Positions 17,709-27,711 of a DNA stretch of 64,000 bases are shown piece after piece. A program made the translations under genes and the position numbers. Each line of letters begins with the position of its first letter. The first letter of the stretch is position 1. This stretch comes from Bacillota bacterium (GTDB taxonomy: Bacteria; Bacillota; Clostridia; Lachnospirales; Lachnospiraceae), in assembly GCA_023435895.1 (NCBI GenBank), contig JAEZLH010000016.1, positions 50,379 to 114,378 on the forward strand. The letters are read 5' to 3'. Below the pieces are notes generated by a model. That model was not told the DNA's origin. It did not search any database and saw only the letters and a program-made list of their open reading frames with translations.

Positions 17709-18743
17709 TTATTTGGGCACATTCAAATAGACATCCTCTTCTCTTTGAAAGCCACCTTCAATGATTACCCGGAAAATATTATCCTTATTCACTGCTATGG
17801 GCTCTAATTTGACGTATGGAATTTCTACACTGCCGTCATAGATTGTTTCATCAAATCGTATGTCTTCCCCTTTCGCCAGCTTGACTGCATAATCTGCCGC
17901 AGTTTTTGCCAACTGATCCACCGGCTTATACACCGTCATGGTCTGTGTCCCTTCTACAATTCTCTGGCATGCCACTAGATCTGCATCCTGACCGGTAACC
18001 ACAACCTTTCCAGCCATTCGATTCTCTGATAAAGCCTTTACTGCTTCACTGGCCAGATTATCATTTCCGCACATAACGCCGTCGATTTTCGGATTTTTGG
18101 TCAATGCTGTATTAACTGCCTTAAACGCTTCCTCCGCCAGCCAATCCTTCGCGTTAACAGAATAAATTACATTCAGACCAGATTTTTTAATAACTGCATC
18201 AAACCCTTTTTCAACCAATGCCACATTATTGTCTGACGTCGGTCCATAGATGGTTATGATATTTCCTCCCTTTGGCACCCCCTTAACTAATGCCTCCGCC
18301 ATTAAGCGTCCTACCTTTTCATTATCAAAGGAGATATATAAGTCTACATTGGCATTCGTCACTAATCGGTCATAGGCAACTACAATAATACCAGCTTCCT
18401 TTGCCTTTTTTAACACTCCCGACAGTGCTTCTGAATCAACTGCCACCACCACAATCGCATCCATCTTTTTGTCAATCAGATACTCAATCTGTGATATTTG
18501 CTCCTTCACATCCCCATTTGCATTTTGCACATTGACCTCCGCCCCAAGTCCCTGTGCTGTTGAAACAAATACATCCCTGTCTCTTTGCCACCTCTCAATC
18601 ACAAAAGAGTCAAAGGATAATCCAATTTGGATTTTTTTCTCAACTAATCCGATATCCTGATCCTCTTCCTGCTTCTTGGTACACCCCGTTGATGATAGTA
18701 CTAAAATCACCAGAAGCATTAACACAATACCTCTTTTTTTCAT
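17709..18743 (-). CDS. Second sugar-binding lipoprotein in the regulator operon
   Basis: A 344-residue periplasmic-binding-protein-like lipoprotein (signal ending in STGC at residue 21). LSFDSFVIERWQRDRD, VVAYDRLVTNANVDLYISFDN and VTGQDADLVACQRI are very close to XylF-type xylose-binding proteins. Its ATG overlaps the stop of the response-regulator gene by four bases, so it is translated together with the sensor kinase and regulator. It is therefore more likely to serve signal perception than bulk transport, though use by the MmsAB importer is also possible. Confidence 0.88.
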   Translation of the reverse strand: MKKRGIVLMLLVILVLSSTGCTKKQEEDQDIGLVEKKIQIGLSFDSFVIERWQRDRDVFVSTAQGLGAEVNVQNANGDVKEQISQIEYLIDKKMDAIVVVAVDSEALSGVLKKAKEAGIIVVAYDRLVTNANVDLYISFDNEKVGRLMAEALVKGVPKGGNIITIYGPTSDNNVALVEKGFDAVIKKSGLNVIYSVNAKDWLAEEAFKAVNTALTKNPKIDGVMCGNDNLASEAVKALSENRMAGKVVVTGQDADLVACQRIVEGTQTMTVYKPVDQLAKTAADYAVKLAKGEDIRFDETIYDGSVEIPYVKLEPIAVNKDNIFRVIIEGGFQREEDVYLNVPK

Positions 18744-20332
18744 AAAACCCTCTCCCTATATTCCGTAGGTGTAACACCTACTTGTTTTTTAAATATACGG
18801 CTAAAATAATTCGGGTCACTGTAACCTGTGTCCGCACAGATGTTTTTGATACTGATTTCCCTGTTCTGTAAAAGTCTTTTTGCTCTGTCAATTCGTATAT
18901 TTGTTAAGTATTCAATGAAGTTCTCCCCAGTTTCTTCTTTGAATAGCTTACTGAAATAATAAGGGCTGATGTCAACTACGCGTGAAACATCATCAAGTGA
19001 AATATCTTTGCTGAAATTCTCTTCAATATAGGATTTCGCCTTAATAATTACAATATTTGCCTGTTCTTCTTTTTTGGTAATTACATTTCGACAGGCCTCA
19101 ACAACTTTATCCAAGTACCACTTCCGTAACAGCTCATAATCATTAATTTTAATTAATGTATCCAGATAATCTTTGCGATAGCGGAAGTAATAGGTCATGC
19201 CACCGCTTAAAAAGGCTTTCTGTTCTGCAAATAAAATAAACTCCAAGGTCTTTAGCTTAATATCCATCTCACAATCCGGAAAATGCTCTATCATCCAATC
19301 AAAGAAACGATTTGCCTCCGTTTTTGTTCCTTCCATATCCCCTTTTTCTATCATCTCATAGAGACGCTTCTCTGTATCAATAGGATAGTCATCCTCGTAT
19401 TCGCATCCCACCGGAATATCATTGACATGAACAACTCGCCCCTTGCTATTATGTGTTGCTGTCAAAGCTTCTTTATAAGATTCTCCAAGTTGAGCAAGTG
19501 AAACCACCGATCCAATACCCACTTTAAACTGCAAATCAACTTGCTTGGTCAACTCTCGAATCATATGACGAACCGCTTCAATAATACTGATACGATCATC
19601 ATATTCCAGCTGAGCCTTTTCACAAGGGAGGAATATCACAATCTTATTCACCATAATGGGACCCACAACACAGGTAAATTCCGCTTTCAGATATCCTCTG
19701 ATTAGTTGATAGAAGGATTGAGCCTTAACACTGACACCAACCGGATTCGTCAGCTTACCATCCTCAATGGCATCTCCAAATTCAAGAACCATCATCATTC
19801 CATATTCATCTTTAATGCTCAATAAGCTCTTAAAATCCACATCGGTTCGAAAATCATCACCGGATAGTATGGCATAGATAAAGTCACTTTCCAGGATGGG
19901 AACAACAATTTCAAGCTTTTCACGAATGATCAAATCGTTACTTCGCTTTGTACGTTCTTCTTCAATCAAATCCATTGCTTTCTGCAAAGTGTTTACGATT
20001 ACCGTATGATTTACCGGTTTGGTCAAATACTCCAATACGCCTAAATTAATAGCTTCTTTTGCGTAAGTAAATTTATCATAGGCTGTCATAACGATAAATA
20101 TCACAGAACTATTTGTTTTTCTTATTTCCTTCATCGCTTCAATGCCATTAATACCAGGCATCTGAATATCCATGATCGCAATATCAGGCTTAAACTTCTC
20201 TGCAAGCTCGATTACACTTCGTCCTGTACTTGCAGACTCAATCATACAATTGCCCTGAAAATTCTTTTCAATAATAAATCTTAAGGAATCAATTACGATA
20301 CCCTCATCATCCGCTAACATTATTTTATACAT
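18740..20332 (-). CDS. YesN-like response regulator (receiver plus AraC output)
   Basis: A 530-residue two-component regulator. The receiver domain (1-120) shows the acidic pair DDE (8-10), the phospho-acceptor Asp55 in IMDIQMPG and Lys in EYLTKPVN. The middle 300 residues are a linker typical of YesN proteins. The C-terminal about 100 residues form an AraC/XylS DNA-binding domain ending DTGYSDPNYFSRIFKKQVGVTPTEYR. It lies between the kinase and the binding lipoprotein gene. Its likely targets are the adjacent sugar-uptake genes. Confidence 0.93.
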   Translation of the reverse strand: MYKIMLADDEGIVIDSLRFIIEKNFQGNCMIESASTGRSVIELAEKFKPDIAIMDIQMPGINGIEAMKEIRKTNSSVIFIVMTAYDKFTYAKEAINLGVLEYLTKPVNHTVIVNTLQKAMDLIEEERTKRSNDLIIREKLEIVVPILESDFIYAILSGDDFRTDVDFKSLLSIKDEYGMMMVLEFGDAIEDGKLTNPVGVSVKAQSFYQLIRGYLKAEFTCVVGPIMVNKIVIFLPCEKAQLEYDDRISIIEAVRHMIRELTKQVDLQFKVGIGSVVSLAQLGESYKEALTATHNSKGRVVHVNDIPVGCEYEDDYPIDTEKRLYEMIEKGDMEGTKTEANRFFDWMIEHFPDCEMDIKLKTLEFILFAEQKAFLSGGMTYYFRYRKDYLDTLIKINDYELLRKWYLDKVVEACRNVITKKEEQANIVIIKAKSYIEENFSKDISLDDVSRVVDISPYYFSKLFKEETGENFIEYLTNIRIDRAKRLLQNREISIKNICADTGYSDPNYFSRIFKKQVGVTPTEYRERVL

Positions 20333-20364
20333 AACTTCTCCTACTTCCTAATTCCCGTCCACAA

Positions 20365-21858
20365 TCATCGATTTCTCGGAATTCGTATAATTACCCTGGT
20401 TCCCTTATTCTCTCCTTCGCTTTCAATCCAGAAAACATCCTCCAGATTATAATAAAGTCGTAAACGATTGATCACATTACCAAGTCCAATTCCGTTAGAG
20501 TCTTTTGAAATAACACGTTCCCTCACCGATGCACTTTCCTCAAGTTTTGCTGTCATAATCCGGTCGATTGTCTCCTGATTGATCCCTGTTCCGTTATCCG
20601 TTATGATGATTTCTATATTATCAAGTGCGGGTTTGACTTCCAAATCAATCCTACCCTCATACTCTATGTTTCTTATTCCATAATTCACCGAATTCTCTAC
20701 TACTGGCTGCAAAATCATACTGGGAACCCTGACATCCAATAATGTTTCATCAATATCCTTATAAAAATGTATCCCCCCTGAAAACCTTACATTTAAGATA
20801 TAAATATAACTGTCCACCTGTTTAATTTCATCTCGAATGGTAGAATCATAATCAAAGCTCTTCATATTAAACCGGAAGAAATCGGCCATATTCTCAATAA
20901 AGAGGCAGGTTTTATCCGCACCTTCCATCATTGCCAGCTGCGCTCCGGCATTTAAGGTATTAAACAAAAAATGTGGATTAATCTGCGCCTGGAGATATTT
21001 GAGCTGCGCATCCTTTAGATGATTTTTCATCATCAGCTCCTTCTCCATCATTTTGTTCTCCAATTCCATGCTTTCCTTTGTTTGAATAATATATTGATGA
21101 ATACTAACAATCATATTATTAAATGCTTTTGTTACAATTTCCACTTCATCAGAGGATTCCACATGCACTAAATCCACTTCAAAGTTTCCGCCCGCCACCT
21201 GATGAGCAGCCTGAGTCAGCTTCATTAATGGATCTGTAATACTTCTGGTCATGATAATAATCAATAAAACTGTAAAAATTGTTAAAACCAACAACACTGT
21301 TGTGCTTATGATTTCAAGATAATTAAGTGAAATCAAAAGCAAATCATATTTATTCGCATTATATTTAAATTTTTCATTATTCAGACTATTGATATGAACA
21401 TTAATGTACCCATACATCTGGGAGGCTTCTTCGTATTTTGCTTTATACTTCTCAATATTACGACCTCTTTTAGCATCCACTGTATCGTCTAAGATCTGAA
21501 GATATGTCTCTGACATGTTCTTTATATTTTTTTGCATTAAAAGCATATCATTATCTGTAATCTTTCCATCCAGTGCATCGATCAATTTTCGATATTCCTG
21601 CTCTTTTCTATAGTAATTCTCGAGAGATTCTGTACTTCTGGTATTCAAGTATTCATATACATTATCTTGAACTTCCTTTAATTTATCATATAACTTATTC
21701 AATTCCACATTGCTTTTATACACCTGGTCGATGGTTCCAATGGATTTATTAATGTTATAATACATAAAGAGGTTCGCAAAGAAGATGACCGAAGATGATA
21801 ATATGAATACCATAATCAATCTTCTGCGAATCGATCCGTTTTTCTTTTTAGAATTCAT
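20365..21858 (-). CDS. YesM/LytS-like sensor histidine kinase
   Basis: A membrane sensor kinase of 497 residues. Transmembrane segments lie at about 12-33 and 174-203 with a helical extracellular part between them, then a HAMP domain, a coiled coil and the His_kinase domain with the phospho-acceptor His296 in QAQINPHFLFNTLNA. The C-terminal ATPase has IITDNGTGI and the G-box GIGLGNVINRL. The extracellular part is not itself a sugar-binding fold, so sensing probably goes through the neighbouring binding proteins. Confidence 0.93.
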   Translation of the reverse strand: MNSKKKNGSIRRRLIMVFILSSSVIFFANLFMYYNINKSIGTIDQVYKSNVELNKLYDKLKEVQDNVYEYLNTRSTESLENYYRKEQEYRKLIDALDGKITDNDMLLMQKNIKNMSETYLQILDDTVDAKRGRNIEKYKAKYEEASQMYGYINVHINSLNNEKFKYNANKYDLLLISLNYLEIISTTVLLVLTIFTVLLIIIMTRSITDPLMKLTQAAHQVAGGNFEVDLVHVESSDEVEIVTKAFNNMIVSIHQYIIQTKESMELENKMMEKELMMKNHLKDAQLKYLQAQINPHFLFNTLNAGAQLAMMEGADKTCLFIENMADFFRFNMKSFDYDSTIRDEIKQVDSYIYILNVRFSGGIHFYKDIDETLLDVRVPSMILQPVVENSVNYGIRNIEYEGRIDLEVKPALDNIEIIITDNGTGINQETIDRIMTAKLEESASVRERVISKDSNGIGLGNVINRLRLYYNLEDVFWIESEGENKGTRVIIRIPRNR

Positions 21859-21907
21859 TCCTTAACCCCCACACGCAGTCGGTTATTACAGTTTCATACA
21901 TCATTAA

Positions 21908-22963
21908 TTACTCATCCTTTTCTGTATCAATATCCGTTTCATCCTTAAGATAATCACTTACATTGTTTTTATTGATTACACTAATGCCCACGGAATAATA
22001 ATCACTTACATTACCTGTTTTTCTATATTCATTCAATGCTTCCACACAAAATGCACCTATTTGGTCTGCATCCAGCGTCATCGTAGAATGAACAATATCT
22101 TTTTCAATGGCCCGCAAAATCATTTCAGAATTGTAATACCCTATAATGCCTACTTCACCCACTTTATTGTAGTCAACCACTGCTTGATAAGCACTTCTTG
22201 TATCTGGCTCCGTTAAACAAACTAACAAATCCGGTGGATTCACTTTATCCATAATAATCTTTCGAATACTTTCCTCCGAGCTGAATGCATCTCTGGTATT
22301 AACTATAATGGATTTCACCGACACACTATAATTAGATACCGCACTTAAGATACTGGAGTAAATAAACTTCTGGGTTGTATCCCTTGAATCATCATTTAGC
22401 AGAACCGTAATATTCTTTACACCTTCTTTTGCTGACTGAAGGATTTCTTTCGCATAGATTTGACCTTGTTTATAGCTATTGACTCCCACATAACTGATAC
22501 GTTTGCTTTCTGTAACATCCTTTAACACTGTCACCACAGGAATTCCAGCTTCGTCAGCTTTATTAATCAAATCAGTCATATCCTTATCACTATTTGGTTC
22601 AAGGATAATCCCATCAACTTTTGAAGCAATTGCTATTCTCATTAAATCCTGCACCGTATATTTTGTAGAAAGATTATTTCCTATTTTTTCAACATATATA
22701 TTCTGTTTCTTACCTTCAGCAAGCGCACCCTGATATAGAACATTCCAAAAAGAGCTATCTGCTTCTTCTGAAATAATTGCATAATGATAATCATATTTGT
22801 TGTAATCTTCTGTATCGGATAATCCCAGTTCGGCAATTCGAAATTTATAATAAAACATACCGGCCAAAATAATTATTATTCCGACTGCTATACTACTCAT
22901 AGCGGCTAATGTGATTACTCTGTTTTGCTTTGACAGTCTATGCCTGTCCGATTTTTGTCGCAT
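21908..22963 (-). CDS. Membrane-anchored sugar-binding sensor protein
   Basis: A 351-residue protein with a basic N-terminus and one transmembrane anchor (about residues 17-41), followed by a RbsB/XylF-like periplasmic-binding fold: YAIISEEADSSFWNVLYQGALAEG, GIILEPNSDKDM, ISYVGVNSYKQGQIYAKE and STMTLDADQIG. There is no lipobox, so it stays fixed in the membrane. It is first in the operon with the kinase and regulator. The arrangement resembles the XylFII-LytS-YesN three-component xylose sensors described in clostridia. Confidence 0.88.
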   Translation of the reverse strand: MRQKSDRHRLSKQNRVITLAAMSSIAVGIIIILAGMFYYKFRIAELGLSDTEDYNKYDYHYAIISEEADSSFWNVLYQGALAEGKKQNIYVEKIGNNLSTKYTVQDLMRIAIASKVDGIILEPNSDKDMTDLINKADEAGIPVVTVLKDVTESKRISYVGVNSYKQGQIYAKEILQSAKEGVKNITVLLNDDSRDTTQKFIYSSILSAVSNYSVSVKSIIVNTRDAFSSEESIRKIIMDKVNPPDLLVCLTEPDTRSAYQAVVDYNKVGEVGIIGYYNSEMILRAIEKDIVHSTMTLDADQIGAFCVEALNEYRKTGNVSDYYSVGISVINKNNVSDYLKDETDIDTEKDE

Positions 22964-23208
22964 TTCTAATCCTCTTTACACATAATATTTGTATTTTTAG
23001 TATAACATTTTTTACTTTTCTTTTCTATAATGAATTTTTGATTGATTTGAATTTGAATTGACTTGAATGTGAATTGATTGTCAAAAATAAACCGGTGAAC
23101 CCTATTTGTAAGGAATATAACTCATTAATCATTATTATTACAATCGAGTAACAAGTTGGCAGGTTGCGAATATGATATTAATAGTTAAAATGAAAAGGGA
23201 GTGCTTCT
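22964..23208. other. Divergent intergenic region with TTGAAT simple repeat
   Basis: Bases 23031-23080 consist of degenerate repeats of TTGAATTGA. The region separates the sensor operon from the amidase gene and must hold both promoters; no convincing pair was fixed. Confidence 0.4.
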
Positions 23209-23778
23209 TTGGCTATTAAAATATTTATAGATCAAGGTCACAATCCTACCGGCAGTCCGAATGCAGGAGCATCTGCAAATGGTCTATTTGAACAGGATAT
23301 AACTTATCAAGTAGGAATTTATCTTGCTGATCTCCTAAACAGTGATCCAAGATTTGAAGCAAGATTATCCAGACCTACCGCTACCACTGTCTTAGGAACC
23401 AGCAGTTCAACAAGTCTTGCCGAGAGAGTACGTTTGGCAAATGAATGGCCGGCTGATTATTTTGTAAGCATTCATTGTAATTCCAATCCGAACCCAGCAA
23501 TTAACGGCACGGAAATTTATCTCTATCAGCTCAATACACAAGCACAATGGTTAGCCGAACAAATCATGATTGGCATTAATCAAATGACCGGCACAAGGGA
23601 CAATGGAATCCGTGTCAGACCATCGCTTTACGTTTTAAGAAGAACCTCCATGACCTCTCTATTAGTAGAACTTGGATACTTAACCAATGCCTCCGATGCA
23701 GAAAAACTGCGTAACGATCAATATCAGTTTGCATACGGCATTTACTTAGGCTTTATGAGATATTTTGGTTTCATGTAA
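23209..23778 (+). CDS. N-acetylmuramoyl-L-alanine amidase (Amidase_3)
   Basis: A zinc amidase that cuts the bond between MurNAc and the stem peptide. The 189-residue protein is the catalytic domain alone: His11 in IDQGH and Glu28 in GLFEQD bind zinc together with His89 in VSIHCN, and Glu154 in LLVELGYLTN is catalytic. There is no signal peptide or cell-wall domain, so it is either released by lysis, used in the mother cell at sporulation, or exported by another route. The start is a TTG at 23209 after AAAAGGGAG. Confidence 0.92.
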   Translation: MAIKIFIDQGHNPTGSPNAGASANGLFEQDITYQVGIYLADLLNSDPRFEARLSRPTATTVLGTSSSTSLAERVRLANEWPADYFVSIHCNSNPNPAINGTEIYLYQLNTQAQWLAEQIMIGINQMTGTRDNGIRVRPSLYVLRRTSMTSLLVELGYLTNASDAEKLRNDQYQFAYGIYLGFMRYFGFM

Positions 23779-23816
23779 TTGGTTATACCTTTACTTTTTT
23801 AACATATCTCCTATTT

Positions 23817-23872
23817 TAAAAAATGATGTTGGTGCCCATATGTATAGAGTATGGACACCAACATCATTTTTA
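23817..23872. terminator. Bidirectional terminator between amidase and GLUG protein
   Basis: AAAATGATGTTGGTG and CCATA pair with TATGG and CACCAACATCATTTTT, a stem of about 20 bp flanked by A and T tracts; it serves both converging genes. Confidence 0.9.
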
Positions 23873-23905
23873 TTATAAACTAAATGCTACATTGTAGATT
23901 GACAT

Positions 23906-26848
23906 TTATAGTCTTACACTTTTTATAATTGAATAATTACCATAAACCTTGGTCTTTCCTACTGTTCTAAATGCGCGAACTTTGAAATAGTAAACTTTCC
24001 CTTTGGTCAAGCTCTTTTTAGTGAAAGTCGTCGTGGTTGATGTGCCTGCGAGAGTATATTTCCCTGTAGCTGATGTTGCGTAATATATTTGATAACCACT
24101 TGCACCACTTACCGCTTTATAATTCACTCTAACGCTTGTAGTAGAAGCTTTTACTGCAGATGTCAACGATACTGTTGCAGGAATTGGTTTAGCTGAGACT
24201 ACTGCAGAGTAGCCACTCTTTTTTCCTGTTCCTGTATTGACAGCTACAACTTTGTAGTAGTAAGTCTTATTTGTTGTTAAGCCTGTGTTGTTTGTATATG
24301 ATAATCCAGTTACTGTACCTACCAATGTAGTTATATTTGTGCTACTTGTTCCACGATAGACTTTGTATTGATTCGCATTTGAGGCTGCGGCCCAAGTAAT
24401 TTTGATTGAATTGTAGCCTGTTGAAACTGCTTTTACGCTCTTAGGAGTGCTTGGGTTTACAACATTCCAATGAGCATAAACTGTCATAGAGGCTGTTACT
24501 TTTTGTGGAAATGTAATCACTTTGCCACCAGTAGCCGCTGTGTACCACCCTCCAAATGTATAACCAAGTCTCGTTGGGTTAGTTGGTGCAGTAATCGTCG
24601 TGTTATAGTTTGCAAACTTACCTGTTACTGCAGATCCACCATTAGAATTAAATGCTACTGCAACCGTCCTTATATTAGTATTTGAAATATTCTTTAAGAA
24701 TGGCGTACTTAAGGATATTCCCCAGTCAAGAGTAAAATCAAAACCTGCAAAAGAAGATTGTTGTTTCAATTGAGCAAAGCTTAACGCCTTAGTTCCTGCC
24801 GAAGGTCCTGTTCCTACTCCTTTGGCAATACTATTATAATAATAGCAATTATAAATCTTACCACCATCTTTATTGTTATCTCCAACTATTCCACCTGCAT
24901 TTTTTCCGCTTATGGTACCAATATTATAACAATATCCAATGCTTGAATATTCAGTTGTGTTCGTATCTTCGTCATAATATCCATTATTATACCCTACAAT
25001 CCCACCAACAAAAGAATCGATTGAACTTGAGGCAACTAAATTCACATTTCCTGTGTTATAGCAATCATATATGCTTGAGAAATAATTTCCACCAGCAATT
25101 CCACCTACAAATATGCTATAATCTCCAGTGTATTTAACACTTATGGAACCTGTATTACAACAATCATCGATGTATCCACCATTATAGCCAACAATGCCGC
25201 CTACGAAAGTACAATCACTAGAATTGATGCTTATAGAACCTGTGTAATAACACTGGTTTATACTTCCATCATTAGCACCGGCTATACCTCCCACTGAATA
25301 CAAATTTGGTGATGTTGAAGTTATTTTACCATTTATTACACCGAGATTTTTAATTGTCCCATTATTACTTCCAAACAAGCCTACATAGGCAGTATCATCA
25401 TCTTTATTACCATTACAATTTAACCCAGAAATAGTATGTCCATTCCCATCAAAAACACCTGTAAAATCTTCATAATTACCAGCAATAGGACTCCAGCACT
25501 TTCCTTTGTTGTAGTACTTTCCACCAACCGAGAAATCTGTACTATTAAATGCAATGTTTGATGTTAGAACATAAAATGCTGTCAAGTCCTTTCTTACGTT
25601 ATTCAAGTTCGCTATTGTACTTATCTTATATGGATTATTAGCTGTACCATTACCGCCAGCAAAATCTAAAACGTTATTTGCTTTTTCAACGTGTGCTACA
25701 CTTTTAAGTGTTGGAAATTTATATGAGGTATTAACACCCAAATCCCAATCATGGGTAAAATCAAATCCTGAATATGATGATTTTTGCTTCATGTTATCAA
25801 GACTTACCCTCTCAACTCCATTAGAAGTACCCGCATCATATTCATATCCAGCTCCACTATTTGCAATATTTAAATAATAGCATTTACTAATTATTCCACT
25901 ATTGCCACCCACAATTCCGCCTGAGCTTCCCTCTGCATATACTATACCCACATTATAGCAATTAAAGATGGTTGCCCCATCTATATAACCTGCATTTCCT
26001 CCAGTATAAGGAAAATATCCAGTTGCACTTATATATCCTGTATTATAACAATTACTCATATTCGCATTGTTATACATTTCTCCTAATATTCCACCCGCAC
26101 ATGCGTATGTTTCATCATCAGGTGCATCGGCAAAGATGGTTCCTGTATTATAGCAATTACTAACATTACCCGCCTTATTTTCTCCTGTGATACCACCTGC
26201 ATATGCATCTGCATCGTTTCCTATGGCACTCACATTACCACTATTGTAACAATTCGTGATTGATGCTCTGTCATTATATCCTGCAATCCCACCAACAAAT
26301 GCGTGAGAATAATATCCAGTTACAGTTATGCTACCTGTGTTATAACATTTGCTTATTGTTCCACTATTATGTCCTGCAATCCCACCAACATCTAAAATCT
26401 TATCCGATCCAGAAGTATTAACAATAAAAGTACTATTAACTAAACCGACATTTCGAATTGTTCCGTCATTGTACGCAAATAAACCCATGTATGTATCATT
26501 ATTAGAAGTCACTTTAGAATACAATCCAGATATAGTATGTCCATTTCCATCAAATACCCCAGTAAAATATGTATTACTACCTGCGCCAATTGGGTTCCAA
26601 CCTTTACCATTATTATAAAATGAACCACCTACCGCAAAGTCTTCCTTGGTGAACACAATATCTTTCGTGAGATAATAATTAGCAGCAAGATTGTTTCTTA
26701 TATTATTAAGTTCAGTCTTTGTAGATATAGCTATATAACCAGTGAAGCCTTGTTCTGATGCCTTTGCCTTTGAAGGTGTGAATAGAAATAATTGGAGTAT
26801 CATTACAAATACGATTACCATGAACATTCTTTTTACTAATATCTTCAT
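23906..26848 (-). CDS. Secreted GLUG-repeat surface protein with InlB-type and FN3-like domains
   Basis: A 980-residue exported protein (signal peptide about 1-31, ending KAKAS). Two homologous halves (about 35-385 and 395-710) each start with a conserved block containing FTGVFDGNGHTISGL and continue with GLUG motifs of the form GGIxGxNxGxIxxCYNTG: I count six in the first half and five in the second. Then come an InlB B-repeat-like segment with GYTFGGWYTAATGGK (about 730-790) and two fibronectin-III-like domains to the C-terminus. No LPXTG, SLH or choline-binding anchor is seen. AGGAG precedes the ATG. Probably an adhesin or matrix protein; not testable from sequence. Confidence 0.88.
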   Translation of the reverse strand: MKILVKRMFMVIVFVMILQLFLFTPSKAKASEQGFTGYIAISTKTELNNIRNNLAANYYLTKDIVFTKEDFAVGGSFYNNGKGWNPIGAGSNTYFTGVFDGNGHTISGLYSKVTSNNDTYMGLFAYNDGTIRNVGLVNSTFIVNTSGSDKILDVGGIAGHNSGTISKCYNTGSITVTGYYSHAFVGGIAGYNDRASITNCYNSGNVSAIGNDADAYAGGITGENKAGNVSNCYNTGTIFADAPDDETYACAGGILGEMYNNANMSNCYNTGYISATGYFPYTGGNAGYIDGATIFNCYNVGIVYAEGSSGGIVGGNSGIISKCYYLNIANSGAGYEYDAGTSNGVERVSLDNMKQKSSYSGFDFTHDWDLGVNTSYKFPTLKSVAHVEKANNVLDFAGGNGTANNPYKISTIANLNNVRKDLTAFYVLTSNIAFNSTDFSVGGKYYNKGKCWSPIAGNYEDFTGVFDGNGHTISGLNCNGNKDDDTAYVGLFGSNNGTIKNLGVINGKITSTSPNLYSVGGIAGANDGSINQCYYTGSISINSSDCTFVGGIVGYNGGYIDDCCNTGSISVKYTGDYSIFVGGIAGGNYFSSIYDCYNTGNVNLVASSSIDSFVGGIVGYNNGYYDEDTNTTEYSSIGYCYNIGTISGKNAGGIVGDNNKDGGKIYNCYYYNSIAKGVGTGPSAGTKALSFAQLKQQSSFAGFDFTLDWGISLSTPFLKNISNTNIRTVAVAFNSNGGSAVTGKFANYNTTITAPTNPTRLGYTFGGWYTAATGGKVITFPQKVTASMTVYAHWNVVNPSTPKSVKAVSTGYNSIKITWAAASNANQYKVYRGTSSTNITTLVGTVTGLSYTNNTGLTTNKTYYYKVVAVNTGTGKKSGYSAVVSAKPIPATVSLTSAVKASTTSVRVNYKAVSGASGYQIYYATSATGKYTLAGTSTTTTFTKKSLTKGKVYYFKVRAFRTVGKTKVYGNYSIIKSVRL

Positions 26849-27231
26849 AAAGCCACACTCCTAATACATATATTTAACATAAATAGCGATAACCTTACAC
26901 TATATGCCATATTTTAACATGTCAAATTGTATCACACATGGACTCTCTTTTCAAGACTAATTGATTTTAATAATTAAGGTTTTAATAAATACATTTAAAT
27001 CGATATTTTTATTTTTAATTTTCTCTACATACTTGGGTTTAAAGGAGTTGAAGTCGAACTATTAACTGGTACACTTTTTTTTTGAATAGGGAGTATCCAT
27101 TACTGCCATATACTTTGCAATCATTGAATTTTAATCATGAAATTTGTAAGAAAAAGGACATGAATCCCTTCCATGTCCATAATTTTTTCATTATTTTTAT
27201 TCTATTAAATCAAATCAATCTAAAACCTCGT
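26849..27231. promoter_or_regulatory. Upstream region of the GLUG protein gene and downstream of rlmH
   Basis: On the minus strand TTGACA (26925-26920) and TATAGT (26904-26899) with a short 15-base spacer form a possible promoter for the GLUG gene. No gene is visible in this 383-base gap; the rlmH terminator lies at 27150-27178. Confidence 0.4.
27150..27178 (-). terminator. Terminator after rlmH
   Basis: GGACATG (27156-27162) pairs with CATGTCC (27172-27178); on the minus strand TTTTTC follows. Confidence 0.7.
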
Positions 27232-27711
27232 TTACTTATGATACGGTTGATTATGGATTATCCGGTATGAACGATAGATCTGCTCTACCAAAATCATTCT
27301 CATCAGCTGATGCGGAAAGGTCATCTTTGAAAAACTCAGCTTAAAATCTGCACGAGCAAGAACCTCGGATGACAATCCCAAAGATCCGCCAATCACAAAG
27401 GTAATATGGCTGGTTCCCGAAACACCGAGGGAATCTATTTTTGACGCGAGTTCCTCAGAGGTAAGCATCTTCCCGTCAATTGCAAGCGCGATACAATAAG
27501 AATCTTCCTTGAGTGCTTTTAATATCCGTTCTCCCTCTTTTTTCTTAATGGCATCTTCCAACGCCTGGGAAGCATTGTCCGGTGTTTTCTCATCCGGAAG
27601 CTCAAGAATATCCATTGAACAATACCTTGTAAGCCGTTTCACATATTCCGCTACTCCGGAGGTCAGATAACTCTCTTTTAATTTACCCACACATAGTATC
27701 GTTATTTTCAT
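27232..27711 (-). CDS. rlmH: 23S rRNA pseudouridine-1915 N3-methyltransferase
   Basis: RlmH methylates pseudouridine 1915 in helix 69 of 23S rRNA on assembled 70S ribosomes. The start MKITILCVGKLKESY, the SAM-knot region FVIGGSLGLSSEVL and the C-terminal FPHQLMRMILVEQIYRSYRI with the terminal YHK are highly characteristic. At 159 residues it is the standard size when the ATG at 27711 is used, behind GGAAG. Its start overlaps the end of the preceding histidine phosphatase gene by 29 bases, suggesting translational coupling. Confidence 0.96.
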   Translation of the reverse strand: MKITILCVGKLKESYLTSGVAEYVKRLTRYCSMDILELPDEKTPDNASQALEDAIKKKEGERILKALKEDSYCIALAIDGKMLTSEELASKIDSLGVSGTSHITFVIGGSLGLSSEVLARADFKLSFSKMTFPHQLMRMILVEQIYRSYRIIHNQPYHK

